A stretch of 64,000 nucleotides of DNA from DATBDN01 sp963715995 (lineage in GTDB: Bacteria > Actinomycetota > Thermoleophilia > Solirubrobacterales > Thermoleophilaceae): NCBI GenBank assembly GCA_963715995.1, contig OY970283.1:1550001-1614000 (forward strand), in the 5' to 3' direction. Of the stretch, positions 36,687 through 45,557 are shown in pieces (position 1 is the stretch's first letter; each line of letters begins with the position of its first letter). The notes beneath the pieces were generated by a model, which was not told the DNA's origin, did not search any database, and saw only the letters and a program-made list of their open reading frames with translations. The translations under genes were made by a program, and so were the position numbers.

Positions 36687-37568
36687 ATGTTCTCCAGGTC
36701 CCCCGTCCAGCGCCGACGCGCCGTGCTCGCGGTGCTGCTCGCGGTATCGCTCGTGCTGCTGACGGTCTACTTCTCCGAGCCCGTCGGAGGCGGGCTGCAT
36801 GCCATCCAGCGCGGCGCCGGCGAGGTGCTCTCGCCGCTGGAGGAGGGGGCCGCGCGCATCTTCAAGCCGTTCAGCGACCTGGCTGGCTGGGTCGGCGACG
36901 TGGTCGACGCCAAGAAGGAGAACAAGCAGCTCAAGTCCGAGGTGAAGAACCTGCACGGACAGCTGGCCGAGCTCGCGACGGACAAGCGCGAGGCCGACCA
37001 GCTCGACGCGCTGCTCCAGGTGTCCAAGAACCTGCCGCAGGACGCGAAGACGGTGACCGCGCGAGTGATCGCCCACTCGCCGACCGTCTGGTACTCGACG
37101 ATCCAGATCGACAAGGGGCGCTCGGACGGAGTCCGCACCAACGACCCCGTGATCACAGCCGGGGGCCTCGCAGGCACCGTCGTCAGCACGACCAACGGGA
37201 ACGCCCGCGTGGTGCTGATCACCGACTCGTCGAGCGCGGTCTCGGCGGAGGTGATGCCCACGGGTGTGGCCGGCGTCGTCAAGCCGGAGATCGGCGGCCG
37301 TGACCTGATCCTCGACTACATCCCGCGGAACAGCCACCTGCATCGCGGTCAGATCGTGGTCACCTCGGGCTTCAGCTCCGGCGACCTGCAGTCGCTCTTC
37401 CCGCGCAACATCCCGATCGGCAAGGTCGGCTCGGTGGACCAGGACCAGCTCGAGGTCTACCAGCGCGTGCGCGTTCACCCGTATGCCGACCTGCGCAACA
37501 TGGACTTCGTCCAGGTCGTGACCGACAACGGGACCGACCAGGCCGCGGCGGCGGTGACGCGCCCGTGA
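36687..37568 (+). CDS. mreC: rod-shape-determining protein MreC
   Basis: 293 residues. One N-terminal membrane anchor (RRAVLAVLLAVSLVLLTVYF, about 10-29), a coiled coil (about 65-100: DAKKENKQLKSEVKNLHGQL), then the periplasmic beta domain (ARVIAHSPTVWYSTIQIDKG, GLAGTVVSTTNGNARVVLITD). Bridges MreB/MreD and the elongation PBP2. ATG 36687 lies 17 bases after the mreB stop; the end overlaps mreD (GTGA). Confidence 0.94.
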   Translation: MFSRSPVQRRRAVLAVLLAVSLVLLTVYFSEPVGGGLHAIQRGAGEVLSPLEEGAARIFKPFSDLAGWVGDVVDAKKENKQLKSEVKNLHGQLAELATDKREADQLDALLQVSKNLPQDAKTVTARVIAHSPTVWYSTIQIDKGRSDGVRTNDPVITAGGLAGTVVSTTNGNARVVLITDSSSAVSAEVMPTGVAGVVKPEIGGRDLILDYIPRNSHLHRGQIVVTSGFSSGDLQSLFPRNIPIGKVGSVDQDQLEVYQRVRVHPYADLRNMDFVQVVTDNGTDQAAAAVTRP

Positions 37569-38137
37569 GCCCATCGCCCGGCACCTTCGCCCGGCTGGCG
37601 GGGCTCGTGCTGTTCGGCGTGGTGCTCCAGGTCGCGGGCGTGTCGACGATCCACGTGTTCGGCGCCCAGCCGGACCTGGTGCCGCTGATCGTCGGCGCCG
37701 TCGGACTGCTGGGCGGCAGTGTCTACGCCGCGGTCGTCGGCTTCTCGTGCGGCCTGTTGATCGACATCGCGCTCGGACAGCCGCTTGGCTCGTCGTCGCT
37801 CGTGCTGACCGCCGTCGGCTACGGCGTCGGCCGCTACCAGGAGGTCCGCGACCCGGCCCACGGCCTGCTGCCGATCCCGATCGGCGCGGCTGCAACGGCC
37901 GGCTACGTCGTCGGCTTCGCGCTCTTGTCGTTCATGCTCCAGGTGCGCGGCCCGGTCAGCGCGTCCGTGATCCGCGAGATGATCATCACGATCCTGCTGA
38001 ACGCCCTGCTCGCACTGCTCGTCTTCCCGCTCATCCGCCGCTTCATGAGGGCGACGCTGGTGGGCGATCAGCGATCGCGGCGGCGTCCCGCGACGGCCAC
38101 CACCGGGCCGCTCGGCCTGCGCGGGCTCGAGATCTGA
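37565..38137 (+). CDS. mreD: rod-shape-determining protein MreD
   Basis: 190 residues with about five hydrophobic segments, the pattern of MreD. Recognised from position between mreC and mrdA and from features such as PDLVPLIVGAVGLLGGSVYAA and GLLIDIALGQPLGSSSLVL. Integral membrane partner of the elongation machinery. The GTG start overlaps the mreC stop; the stop overlaps the mrdA ATG by one base (TGATG). Confidence 0.9.
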   Translation: MSPSPGTFARLAGLVLFGVVLQVAGVSTIHVFGAQPDLVPLIVGAVGLLGGSVYAAVVGFSCGLLIDIALGQPLGSSSLVLTAVGYGVGRYQEVRDPAHGLLPIPIGAAATAGYVVGFALLSFMLQVRGPVSASVIREMIITILLNALLALLVFPLIRRFMRATLVGDQRSRRRPATATTGPLGLRGLEI

Positions 38138-40002
38138 TGTACCTGGACTCCGACCGCCGCGGCACCGCCATGTCGCCAGGGCTTGCGCTGCGGATCGCGA
38201 TCCTGGGCGGCGTCGCGCTCGTCATGTTCGCGATCGTGTTCCTGCGGCTCTGGTACCTGGAGGTGCTCTCGGGCGACCACTACCTGGCACAGGCGAACAA
38301 CAACCGCGTGCGCGAGATCAAGATCGCAGCGCCGCGCGGGAAGATCGTGGACCGAAACGGCCACACGCTGGTGGACAACCGCCCAGCGCAGGTGGTGGAG
38401 ATCGCGCCGGACAAGCTGCCCAAGTCGCAGGCGGCCAAGACGCAGCTCTACACGCGGCTCGGGCGCGTGCTGCACATGACGCGCCGCGACATCCGCACGA
38501 CCGTGCGCCAGCAGCTGCGCGCCGTCCCGTTCTCGGCGGCGATCGTGAAGACGGACGTGAGCGGGCCTGTCGTTGGCTACCTGTCCGAGCACGAGCGCTC
38601 GTTCCCGGGCGTGACGGTGGACAAGCTGTGGCTGCGCTCCTATCCGTACAAGCAGATCGCGGCGCACATCTTCGGCACGGTCGGCGAGGTCACGGCCGAG
38701 CAGCTCAAGCAGCGGCGCTACTCCGGGGTGGTGCCGGGCGACCGCATCGGCCAGTCCGGCATCGAGTCCTCCTACGACCGCTTCCTGCGCGGCCGCAACG
38801 GCGCGCGTCGAGTGCTGGTGGACGCCGCCGGCAACCCGCACGGCACGATCAACTCGGTCCAGCCGGTCGCCGGCCACCAGCTGCGGCTGTCGCTCGACCT
38901 CGGCGTGCAGCGCGTGGGCCAGCAGGCGATCTCCGGAGACGAGGGCGCGTTCGTGGTCATGGACGTGCACTCGGGCTCGGTGCTCGGCCTGGGCAGCAAC
39001 CCGTCGTTCGACCCGAACATCTTCTCCAAGGGCATCAAGCAGAAGGACCTCGACGCGCTGAGCTCGCAGGCCAACGGCGCGCCGCTGGCGGACCGCGCGA
39101 TCCAGGGCCTCTATCCGACGGGCTCCACGTTCAAGCTGATCACGGCAACGGCCGCGCTCCAGGGCGGTCTGATCACGCCGGACACGACGCTGTACGACCC
39201 GGGCTACTTCAAGGTCGGCGGCGTCACGTTCAAGAACGCCGAGGGCGCGGTCAACGGCGCGCTCCAGCTGCGCAAGGCGCTTCAGGTCTCAGACGACGTC
39301 TTCTTCTACAAGCTCGGCCTCGAGGCTTTCAACACCGGCAACGGCCAGCTGATCCAGCAGTGGGCGCGGCGCTTCGGGCTGGGGCAGGACACGGGCATCG
39401 ACCTGCCGGGCGAGTCGGCGGGCCTGATCGCCGGGCCGGCGGCGAAGAAGGCGCTCTACAAGGCGCACGTGAGCGACACGGCGCAGTGGTACCCGGGCGA
39501 CAACGTCAACTTCGCGGTCGGCCAGGGCTTCCTCCAGGTGACGCCTCTCCAGCTCGCCACGGCCTACGCGGCGTTCGCCAACGGCGGCACGCTGCTGCGC
39601 CCGCACCTGGGAGAGCGAATCGAGGACACGAGCGGGCGCATCGTCCAGGAGTTCCAGACGCGCGCGCGGCGCAAGATCCACATCGACCCGGGCAACCGCC
39701 AGGCCATCCTCGACGGGCTGCGGGCCGCGGCGAGCCAGCCGGGCGGCACCTCGGCCGCCGTCTTCAAGGGCTTCCCGATTCCGATCGCGGGCAAGACCGG
39801 CACGGCCGAGAAGGGACTTGGGCGCAAGGACCAGTCCTGGTATGTGGCCCTGGCCCCCTATCCGGACTTCAAGTACGTGGTCGCCGTGACCGCCGAGCAC
39901 GGCGGCTTTGGCGCCGACACCGCCGCGCCCGAGGCGCGCAAGATCCTGGCTGAGCTCTTCGGCGTCAAGGACAAGGGCCCGACGCTAGGGTCCACGAACT
40001 GA
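38137..40002 (+). CDS. mrdA: penicillin-binding protein 2 (elongation transpeptidase)
   Basis: 621 residues, inner membrane facing the periplasm. N-terminal anchor (ALRIAILGGVALVMFAIVFL), class B dimerisation region (AAPRGKIVDRNGHTLVDNRP), then the transpeptidase: active Ser330 in PTGSTFKL (SxxK), second motif SDDVFFYKL (SxD form as in PBP2), and KTG in AGKTGTAEKGLG (Lys near 552). Partner of RodA, whose ATG overlaps the stop. Confidence 0.95.
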   Translation: MYLDSDRRGTAMSPGLALRIAILGGVALVMFAIVFLRLWYLEVLSGDHYLAQANNNRVREIKIAAPRGKIVDRNGHTLVDNRPAQVVEIAPDKLPKSQAAKTQLYTRLGRVLHMTRRDIRTTVRQQLRAVPFSAAIVKTDVSGPVVGYLSEHERSFPGVTVDKLWLRSYPYKQIAAHIFGTVGEVTAEQLKQRRYSGVVPGDRIGQSGIESSYDRFLRGRNGARRVLVDAAGNPHGTINSVQPVAGHQLRLSLDLGVQRVGQQAISGDEGAFVVMDVHSGSVLGLGSNPSFDPNIFSKGIKQKDLDALSSQANGAPLADRAIQGLYPTGSTFKLITATAALQGGLITPDTTLYDPGYFKVGGVTFKNAEGAVNGALQLRKALQVSDDVFFYKLGLEAFNTGNGQLIQQWARRFGLGQDTGIDLPGESAGLIAGPAAKKALYKAHVSDTAQWYPGDNVNFAVGQGFLQVTPLQLATAYAAFANGGTLLRPHLGERIEDTSGRIVQEFQTRARRKIHIDPGNRQAILDGLRAAASQPGGTSAAVFKGFPIPIAGKTGTAEKGLGRKDQSWYVALAPYPDFKYVVAVTAEHGGFGADTAAPEARKILAELFGVKDKGPTLGSTN

Positions 40003-41204
40003 TGGAGACCGCGAGCTTCGGCGGCTCGGTCCAGCGCTTCGAGGAGCCCAGGGCATCCTCGCTGGCCGGCATCCTCCGCTTCGACCCGCTGCTCGCGCTG
40101 GCGGGCATCGGCCTGATCGCCTGCTCGGTCTACGTGCTCTCGGCCGCCACCGAGAACGACATCCCTGGCAGCCCCTACTACTACGTGGCTCGCCAGGCCG
40201 CCTACGGCGGCGTCGGCGTCGTCTTCATGATGCTGCTCTCGCGCTTCGACTACTCGCGCCTGCGCGAGCTCAAGCTCGGGCTCTACGGGCTGTTGATCGG
40301 GCTGATCCTGCTGGTGTTCGCCTTCGGCGCGGCCGCCCGCGGATCGCAGCGCTGGATCACGCTTCCGTTCTTCAACCTTCAGGCGTCCGAGGTCGGGAAG
40401 GTGCTGCTCACGCTGGCGCTGGCGTCGTTTGCCATCGACCGCGTGCGGCGCCTCGACGAGTGGCGGACAACTTCCAAGATCATGGCCCTGGCCGCGTTCC
40501 CGGCGATGTTGGTGGTCGCCCAGCCCGACCTCGGCAGCGGCATGGTCTACATCGTCATCGCCGGCGCGGTTCTGTTCGTCGCCGGCACCAAGTGGACGCA
40601 TTTCGCCGCGCTCGGGACGCTGCTCGTCACCGCCATAGTGGTGGTGCTCGTGGCAGCCCCCGCGCTCGGAGTCCACGTTCTCAAGCCGTATCAGGTCGAC
40701 CGGCTCACAGCGTTCGTCAACCCGTCGGACAACCCGCGCGGGCAGGGGTACCAGCTGAACCAGTCGATCATCGGCATCGGCGCCGGGCAGAAGACCGGGC
40801 GCGGCGCCGAAGGTGCAACCCAGACCAAGTTGAACTTCCTGCCCGAGCATCACACGGACTTCATCTTCTCCGTTGTGGGTGAGGCTTATGGCTTCCTGGG
40901 CTGCGCGCTGGTCCTGTCGCTCTACGCTTTGTTGATCTGGCGGGGCCTACGAATATTGACCATGGCGAAGAACCTGTACGGAGCTCTGATCGCGGGTGGC
41001 ATCACCGCGATGCTGATGTTCCAGGTTTTCGTCAACGTCGGAATGACCATCGGGATCATGCCCATCACCGGCGTACCGCTGCCGCTGATGTCCTACGGCG
41101 GATCCTCGGTCCTAGTTACCTTCCTCGCCCTTGGCCTGCTTCAGTCGGTTTACGCGCAAGCGCGCGAGACGGCTCTCGGCAAGGGTGGAGGCCTACTCCC
41201 ATGA
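40002..41204 (+). CDS. rodA: SEDS-family peptidoglycan glycosyltransferase RodA
   Basis: 400 residues with about ten membrane segments. Polymerises glycan strands for elongation together with PBP2. Seen: RWITLPFFNLQASEVGKVLLTL, AQPDLGSGMVYIVI with the catalytic-region Asp, the loop QVDRLTAFVNPSDNP and QSIIGIGAGQKTGRG, and PEHHTDFIFSVVGEAYGFLG (SEDS signature), ending GVPLPLMSYGGSSVL. Overlaps mrdA by one base (TGATG). Followed 12 bases later by the RNase gene. Confidence 0.95.
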   Translation: METASFGGSVQRFEEPRASSLAGILRFDPLLALAGIGLIACSVYVLSAATENDIPGSPYYYVARQAAYGGVGVVFMMLLSRFDYSRLRELKLGLYGLLIGLILLVFAFGAAARGSQRWITLPFFNLQASEVGKVLLTLALASFAIDRVRRLDEWRTTSKIMALAAFPAMLVVAQPDLGSGMVYIVIAGAVLFVAGTKWTHFAALGTLLVTAIVVVLVAAPALGVHVLKPYQVDRLTAFVNPSDNPRGQGYQLNQSIIGIGAGQKTGRGAEGATQTKLNFLPEHHTDFIFSVVGEAYGFLGCALVLSLYALLIWRGLRILTMAKNLYGALIAGGITAMLMFQVFVNVGMTIGIMPITGVPLPLMSYGGSSVLVTFLALGLLQSVYAQARETALGKGGGLLP

Positions 41205-41216
41205 GAGGTTTTTCAG

Positions 41217-43211
41217 TTGAGAAAGCAAGTTTTGGTGACCGTCGATCAGGGCGAGACCCGGGTCGCGATCCTCGAGGCCGACGGCGAGCCCGCCGCGGCG
41301 TCGAACGGGAAGGAGCAGCCGAAAGGTCGCTCTAGAAGGGGAGGCCGCGGCAAGCAGAAGCCTCCGCAGAACTGGCGCGTCGGCGAGCTCTACGTAGAGC
41401 GCCGCGGCTCGCGCTCGATCGTCGGCAACGTCTACAAGGGGCGTGTCGACAACGTGCTGCCGGGCCTCGAGGCTGCGTTCGTCGACGTTGGGCTCGACAA
41501 GAACGGGTTCCTGCACGCCGACGACATCGTCATGCCCGGCGTCGAGATCGCGCGCCGCGGCCGCGGCGGCGGTAAGGGCAAGCGCATCGGCGAGTTGCTC
41601 AAGCCCGGTCAGGAGGTCATCGTCCAGGCGGTCAAGGACCCGCTGAAGACGAAGGGGCCGCGGCTGTCGATGCAGCTGTCGATCGCGGGCCGCTACCTGG
41701 TCTACGTGCCGCAGGGCGAGGGCGTTGGCGTTTCACGCCGCCTCGAGGACAAGGAGCGCGACCGCCTGCGGCGCCAGATCGCGAAGGTCGACCTCGGCGA
41801 GGGCGGCGCGATCGTGCGCACAGCGGCCCAGGGCGCGACCACCGAGGACTTCGATCGCGAGATCAAGTATCTGCACAAGCTCCACGACGTGCTCCAGGAG
41901 CGCGTGAAGGAGGCGAAGGCGCCGGCGATGGTCTTCCAGGAGGCCGACCTGTCGGTGCGCGTGGTGCGCGACATCTTCTCCAAGCAGTTCGAGCGCGCGG
42001 TGGTGGACGACGAGAAGCAGCATCACCGGCTGATCTCGTTCTTCACCCGCACGGCTCCCGAGCTGCTGGATCGAGTCGAGCTCTACAAGGACGACGATCC
42101 GCTGTTCGAGCGCTACGGCGTCGAGGAGGCGTTCGAGTCGGTGCTGCACCGGCGCGTCGACCTGAAGTCGGGCGGCTACCTGATGATCGACTACGCCGAG
42201 GCGCTCACTGTCATCGACGTGAACTCGGGCTCGTTCACCGGCCGCGGCCGCGAGGCAAGGCTCGAGGACACGATCACCCAGACCAACCTCGAGGCCGCCG
42301 AGGAGGTCGTGGCGCAGCTGCGCCTGCGCGACATCGGCGGGATCATCGTCATCGACTTCATCGACATGTCCCGCGCGCGGAACCGCGACGCGGTGCTGAA
42401 GACGCTGCGCAAGGCGCTCGACGAGGACCGCACGAAGACCTACGTGGTCGAGATCTCGCCGCTCGGGTTGGTCGAGATGACGCGCCAGAACGTGACCGAG
42501 GGCGTGCGCGAGATCATGACCCGCATCTGCCCGACCTGTGACGGCGAGGGCGTGATCCTCTCCGAGGAGACGATGGCGATCCGGATCGAGCGGCAGCTGC
42601 GTGACCTGGTCGCAGACCGCCCGGCACCCGAGGCGTACCTGATCCAGGCGCACCCGGCTGTCGCGCGCCTGCTCCTTGACGGCCCCGGCCGTCCGCTGCT
42701 GGCACTCGAGGACGAGGTCGGCAAGCGCTTCTTCTTCGAGGGCTCCGAGGCGCTTCCGCTCGACTACTTCGCGGTGGCCATGGACGGCTCGCTGGAGGAC
42801 GTCGAGCAGCGCGCGCTGCCGTTCCAGCCCGGCGAAGAGCTGCTCGTGAAGATCGAGGAGCCGCACATGTACGACGAGGACGACGCCGTGGCGAAGATCG
42901 ACGGCTACGTCATCTCCGTCGCCGCAGCAGGCCGCTTCATCGGCGATCGCAAGCTCGTGCGAATCGAGAAGGTCGGGCGCACCTCGGCCGACGCGATCAT
43001 CGTGGGAGAGGCGGGCGACGCCGACGACGAGCAGAAGGCCGAGGCGGATGCCGCCGAGTCCGGGTCCGGCGACAGCGAGGGCAGCGGCGAGAACGGCAGG
43101 CGCCCGCGCAGGCGGGGTCGCCGCGGTGGCCGCGGCCGCCGCAAGCCGGCCGAGGCGGGCGCTCCCGCCGAGGGCGGCGGCGCGGGCTCCGGAGGCGAAG
43201 CGGCCGAGTAG
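41217..43211 (+). CDS. rng: ribonuclease G/E family endoribonuclease
   Basis: 664 residues. Single-strand-specific RNase for rRNA maturation and mRNA decay. Seen: S1 domain (about 45-140; NVLPGLEAAFVDVGLDKNGFL) with a basic Gly/Arg insert (RRGRGGGKGKR), the catalytic aspartates in VIDVNSG (~335) and IIVIDFIDM (~379), and the zinc-link CPTCDGEG (~438). The C-terminal tail is Glu/Asp-rich, then Arg/Gly-rich (RRPRRRGRRGGRGRRK), a probable RNA-binding or scaffold tail. The TTG at 41217 is preceded by GAGAGG. Whether to call it RNase E or G is a matter of definition. Confidence 0.93.
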   Translation: MRKQVLVTVDQGETRVAILEADGEPAAASNGKEQPKGRSRRGGRGKQKPPQNWRVGELYVERRGSRSIVGNVYKGRVDNVLPGLEAAFVDVGLDKNGFLHADDIVMPGVEIARRGRGGGKGKRIGELLKPGQEVIVQAVKDPLKTKGPRLSMQLSIAGRYLVYVPQGEGVGVSRRLEDKERDRLRRQIAKVDLGEGGAIVRTAAQGATTEDFDREIKYLHKLHDVLQERVKEAKAPAMVFQEADLSVRVVRDIFSKQFERAVVDDEKQHHRLISFFTRTAPELLDRVELYKDDDPLFERYGVEEAFESVLHRRVDLKSGGYLMIDYAEALTVIDVNSGSFTGRGREARLEDTITQTNLEAAEEVVAQLRLRDIGGIIVIDFIDMSRARNRDAVLKTLRKALDEDRTKTYVVEISPLGLVEMTRQNVTEGVREIMTRICPTCDGEGVILSEETMAIRIERQLRDLVADRPAPEAYLIQAHPAVARLLLDGPGRPLLALEDEVGKRFFFEGSEALPLDYFAVAMDGSLEDVEQRALPFQPGEELLVKIEEPHMYDEDDAVAKIDGYVISVAAAGRFIGDRKLVRIEKVGRTSADAIIVGEAGDADDEQKAEADAAESGSGDSEGSGENGRRPRRRGRRGGRGRRKPAEAGAPAEGGGAGSGGEAAE

Positions 43212-43246
43212 CCGGGCAGCGGATCTCCGCCGCTACACTGGCTCCG

Positions 43247-43266
43247 CGCCCTTGGAGGGGCGTTTT
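43247..43266 (+). promoter_or_regulatory. hairpin covering the rplU ribosome-binding site
   Basis: CGCCC (43247-43251) pairs with GGGCG (43258-43262), followed by TTTT. The GGAGGGG ribosome-binding site of rplU (43254-43260) lies in loop and stem, so the hairpin could limit L21 translation. A TACACT -10-like hexamer at 43234-43239 would start transcripts just before it. Confidence 0.4.
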
Positions 43267-43268
43267 CT

Positions 43269-43619
43269 ATGTACGCAATCGTTCGAGTAGGTGGAAAGCA
43301 GTACCGCGTCGAGAAGGGCGACCAGCTCGTCGTCGACCGCATGCATGAGGACGAGGGCGCAAAGGTCGCTCTCGAGCCGCTGCTGTTCCGCTCGGACGAC
43401 ACGGTTTTCGACGCCGACGGCCTCGCGAAGGTGAAGGTCGAGGCGGTCGTGCGGGCCCATCAGCGCGGCGAGAAGATCCGCATCCGCAAGTTCAAGCCCA
43501 AGCGCGGCTACCAGCGGCGTGCCGGCCATCGCTCCGAGCAGACGGTGCTCGAGATCGCGGACATCAAGATGCTCTCGCGCAAGCCCGCGGCCAAGAAGGA
43601 GGCCGAGGATGGCTCATAA
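43269..43619 (+). CDS. rplU: 50S ribosomal protein L21
   Basis: 116 residues. Large-subunit protein binding 23S rRNA. Seen: MYAIVRVGGKQYRVEKGDQL opening, IRIRKFKPKRGYQRRAGHRS near residues 75-95, the family RNA-binding loop. The C-terminal ~12 residues (KPAAKKEAEDGS) are an Ala/Lys extension. ATG at 43269 with GGAGGGG 8 bases upstream. Its end overlaps rpmA by 11 bases. Confidence 0.97.
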   Translation: MYAIVRVGGKQYRVEKGDQLVVDRMHEDEGAKVALEPLLFRSDDTVFDADGLAKVKVEAVVRAHQRGEKIRIRKFKPKRGYQRRAGHRSEQTVLEIADIKMLSRKPAAKKEAEDGS

Positions 43620-43863
43620 GAAGGGGCTCGGCTCCAGCCGCAACGGCCGCGACTCACAGGCGCAGCGCCTCGGGGTCAAGGTCTTCGCAGGCCAGACGGT
43701 CACCGGCGGCGAGATCATCGTCCGCCAGCGCGGAACCCGCTTCAAGCCCGGCGACGGTGTCGGGATCGGCAAGGACGACACGCTGTTCGCGAAGGCGGCG
43801 GGCACGGTCGATTTCAAGACCGGCCGCCGCGGCCGTACGGTCTCAGTCCTCCCGTCCGAGTAA
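43609..43863 (+). CDS. rpmA: 50S ribosomal protein L27
   Basis: 84 residues. Its N-terminal tail reaches the peptidyl-transferase centre; here it reads MAHKKGLGSSRNGRDSQAQR, the classical uncleaved form. QRGTRFKPGDGVGIGKDDTL follows. The ATG at 43609 is inside the end of rplU with AAGGAGG just upstream. Only 4 bases separate its stop from that of the convergent ABC permease gene. Confidence 0.97.
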   Translation: MAHKKGLGSSRNGRDSQAQRLGVKVFAGQTVTGGEIIVRQRGTRFKPGDGVGIGKDDTLFAKAAGTVDFKTGRRGRTVSVLPSE

Positions 43864-43867
43864 GGCC

Positions 43868-44611
43868 CTACACGCGCTTCGTGTCGCGCCGGTAGGCGCG
43901 TGCCGCGGCGGCGGTGGCGACCACGCTCCAGATCACGATCACGGCCCAGCCGTGTGAACCCCAGGGGTGGGGCACGCCCAGGCCGGCGCGGCTGGCCTGC
44001 ACGACCCAGTAGGACGGGAGATCCTTGGCGAGCGACTCGAAGAAGCCGCCACCGGTAATGGGGAACCAGCTTCCGCCGAGGAAGGCGAACAGAGCGGTCG
44101 TGCCGCCGATCGCCGGGCCGACGGAGTCAGCGGTGACCATGTGGCCGATGAAGATGCCGATCGCCGCAAACGGGATCAACCCGATCAGGATCAGCCACGT
44201 CATGTCGACCCAGCGCCCGGCCGACATGCTCACTCCGAGCGCGAGCCCGGCCGCGTAGAGCGCTATCAGGGTCATCGCCGCGAGCAGGTAGCTCGTCAGC
44301 ACCTTGGCGCGGAAGTACTCGCGCGTGGTCAGCGGCGTGATCCGCAACTGGCGGTTCCAGCCGGTGGTCCGCTCCGCGGCGATCCGCGCGCCGCTCGAGA
44401 GCATGGCGTTCATCGTGCCGAACGACGCGAGGCCGATCATGAAGTAGAGCGGGGCACCGATGCCCGAGCCGCCCAGGCTGTGCTCGTTGCGGTTCGGCGT
44501 TGCGATCAGCAGGTAGAGGACGATCGGGAACGCCAGCGAGAAGACGAGCACGCGACGGTTGCGCACGGTGCGGATGAGCTCGAAGCGGATGTAGGCGACG
44601 CTGCGGGTCAT
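43868..44611 (-). CDS. ABC-2 type exporter permease
   Basis: 247 residues with about six membrane segments. The opening MTRSVAYIRFELIRTVRNRR is a typical ABC-2 amphipathic head, followed by VLVFSLAFPIVLYLLI; a cytoplasmic loop GARIAAERTTGWNRQLRITPL (short elbow helix) matches the family. The ATG at 44611 overlaps the ATPase stop (ATGA), so permease and ATPase form a two-gene exporter. Substrate unknown: drugs, lipids or peptides are all possible. Confidence 0.85.
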   Translation of the reverse strand: MTRSVAYIRFELIRTVRNRRVLVFSLAFPIVLYLLIATPNRNEHSLGGSGIGAPLYFMIGLASFGTMNAMLSSGARIAAERTTGWNRQLRITPLTTREYFRAKVLTSYLLAAMTLIALYAAGLALGVSMSAGRWVDMTWLILIGLIPFAAIGIFIGHMVTADSVGPAIGGTTALFAFLGGSWFPITGGGFFESLAKDLPSYWVVQASRAGLGVPHPWGSHGWAVIVIWSVVATAAAARAYRRDTKRV

Positions 44612-45521
44612 TCCGCTGCCGCCGTCAGCTCGATGAAGGCCTCTTCCAGGCCCGCGCCGGTGATCTCGATGTCGCGGGCGGCCGGGTAGCCGGCGATGAG
44701 GGCGCGGATGGCGGCGTCGGAGTCGCGGCAGCGCAGCATGACCGAGTCGCCGTGGCGCTCCGCGGCGCTCACGCCGGGCAGCGCCGACAGCTCGCCGGTG
44801 TCGACGGCGGGCAGGGTCGTGCGGATCACGCGTGAGCCCACGCGTGCCTTGATCTCGGTCGGCGCCCCGTCGGCTACGACCTGGCCGGCGGCCATCAGGA
44901 CGGCGCGGTCGGCGTAGTCGTCGGCCTCCTCGAGGTAATGCGTTGCGAAAAGGACCGTCTTGCCGCGCGAGGCGAAGTCGCGCATGGTCGACCAGAACGC
45001 GCGCGGCCCTCGACATCCATCGCCACCGTGGGCTCGTCCAGCACCAGCAGCTCGGGGTCGCACACGAGCGCGATCGCGAAGCGCACGCGCTGGGTCTGGC
45101 CGCCCGACAGCTTCTCGGTGCGCCGATCGGCGATGTCGCCGATGCCGACCGACTCGATGACCTCCTCGACGTCCAGGGCGTGGGGGTAGAGCGCGGCCAT
45201 CATCGTGATGAGCTCGCGCACGGTCACGTCGCGGATGACGGCGCCCGTCTGGAGCATCGCGCCGACGGCGCCGGCCGCGACAGCGTCTGCGGGCGTGCGG
45301 CCGAAGATCGCCGCGCTGCCCGCATCGGGGTCGAGCAGCCCCAGCAGCATGTCGATCGTGGTCGACTTGCCAGCGCCGTTGGGTCCGAGCAGCGCAACGG
45401 TCTGCCCGCGGGGAATGGCCACCTCGACGCCGCGAACGGCGTGAACCGGGCCGCGCGGGGTCTTGAACGACTTGGCGAGTCCCTGGAGCTGGACCAGGTC
45501 TGCGGTCTGGGCTTGCGTCAC
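44608..45521 (-). CDS. ABC transporter ATP-binding protein, one frameshift
   Basis: About 304 residues when repaired; nucleotide-binding partner of the permease. Seen: Walker A LLGPNGAGKSTT (about 44-55), signature LSGGQTQRVRFA, Walker B LLVLDEPTVAMD, switch His in TVLFATHYLEEADDYADR, and a C-terminal DRA-type extension. A base is missing near 45001 (EGRARSGRP instead of EGRAAFWSTMRDFASRG). The frame is otherwise perfect, so an error or a recent lesion is likely. GTG start 45521; TAGGTT ends 8 bases upstream on this strand. Confidence 0.85.
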
Positions 45522-45529
45522 GAGAGCCC

Positions 45530-45535
45530 AACCTA
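45530..45535 (-). promoter_or_regulatory. leaderless -10 hexamer TAGGTT
   Basis: On the minus strand TAGGTT ends 8 bases before the GTG of the ABC ATPase gene. The 36-base gap also serves obg on the other strand. Confidence 0.45.
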
Positions 45536-45557
45536 GCTACCCCGCCATCATTGAGAC

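Noticed and set aside
43247..43266. Terminator of the RNase G/E gene.
   Set aside because: The stem is only 5 bp and contains the rplU ribosome-binding site; a leader element is the better reading.
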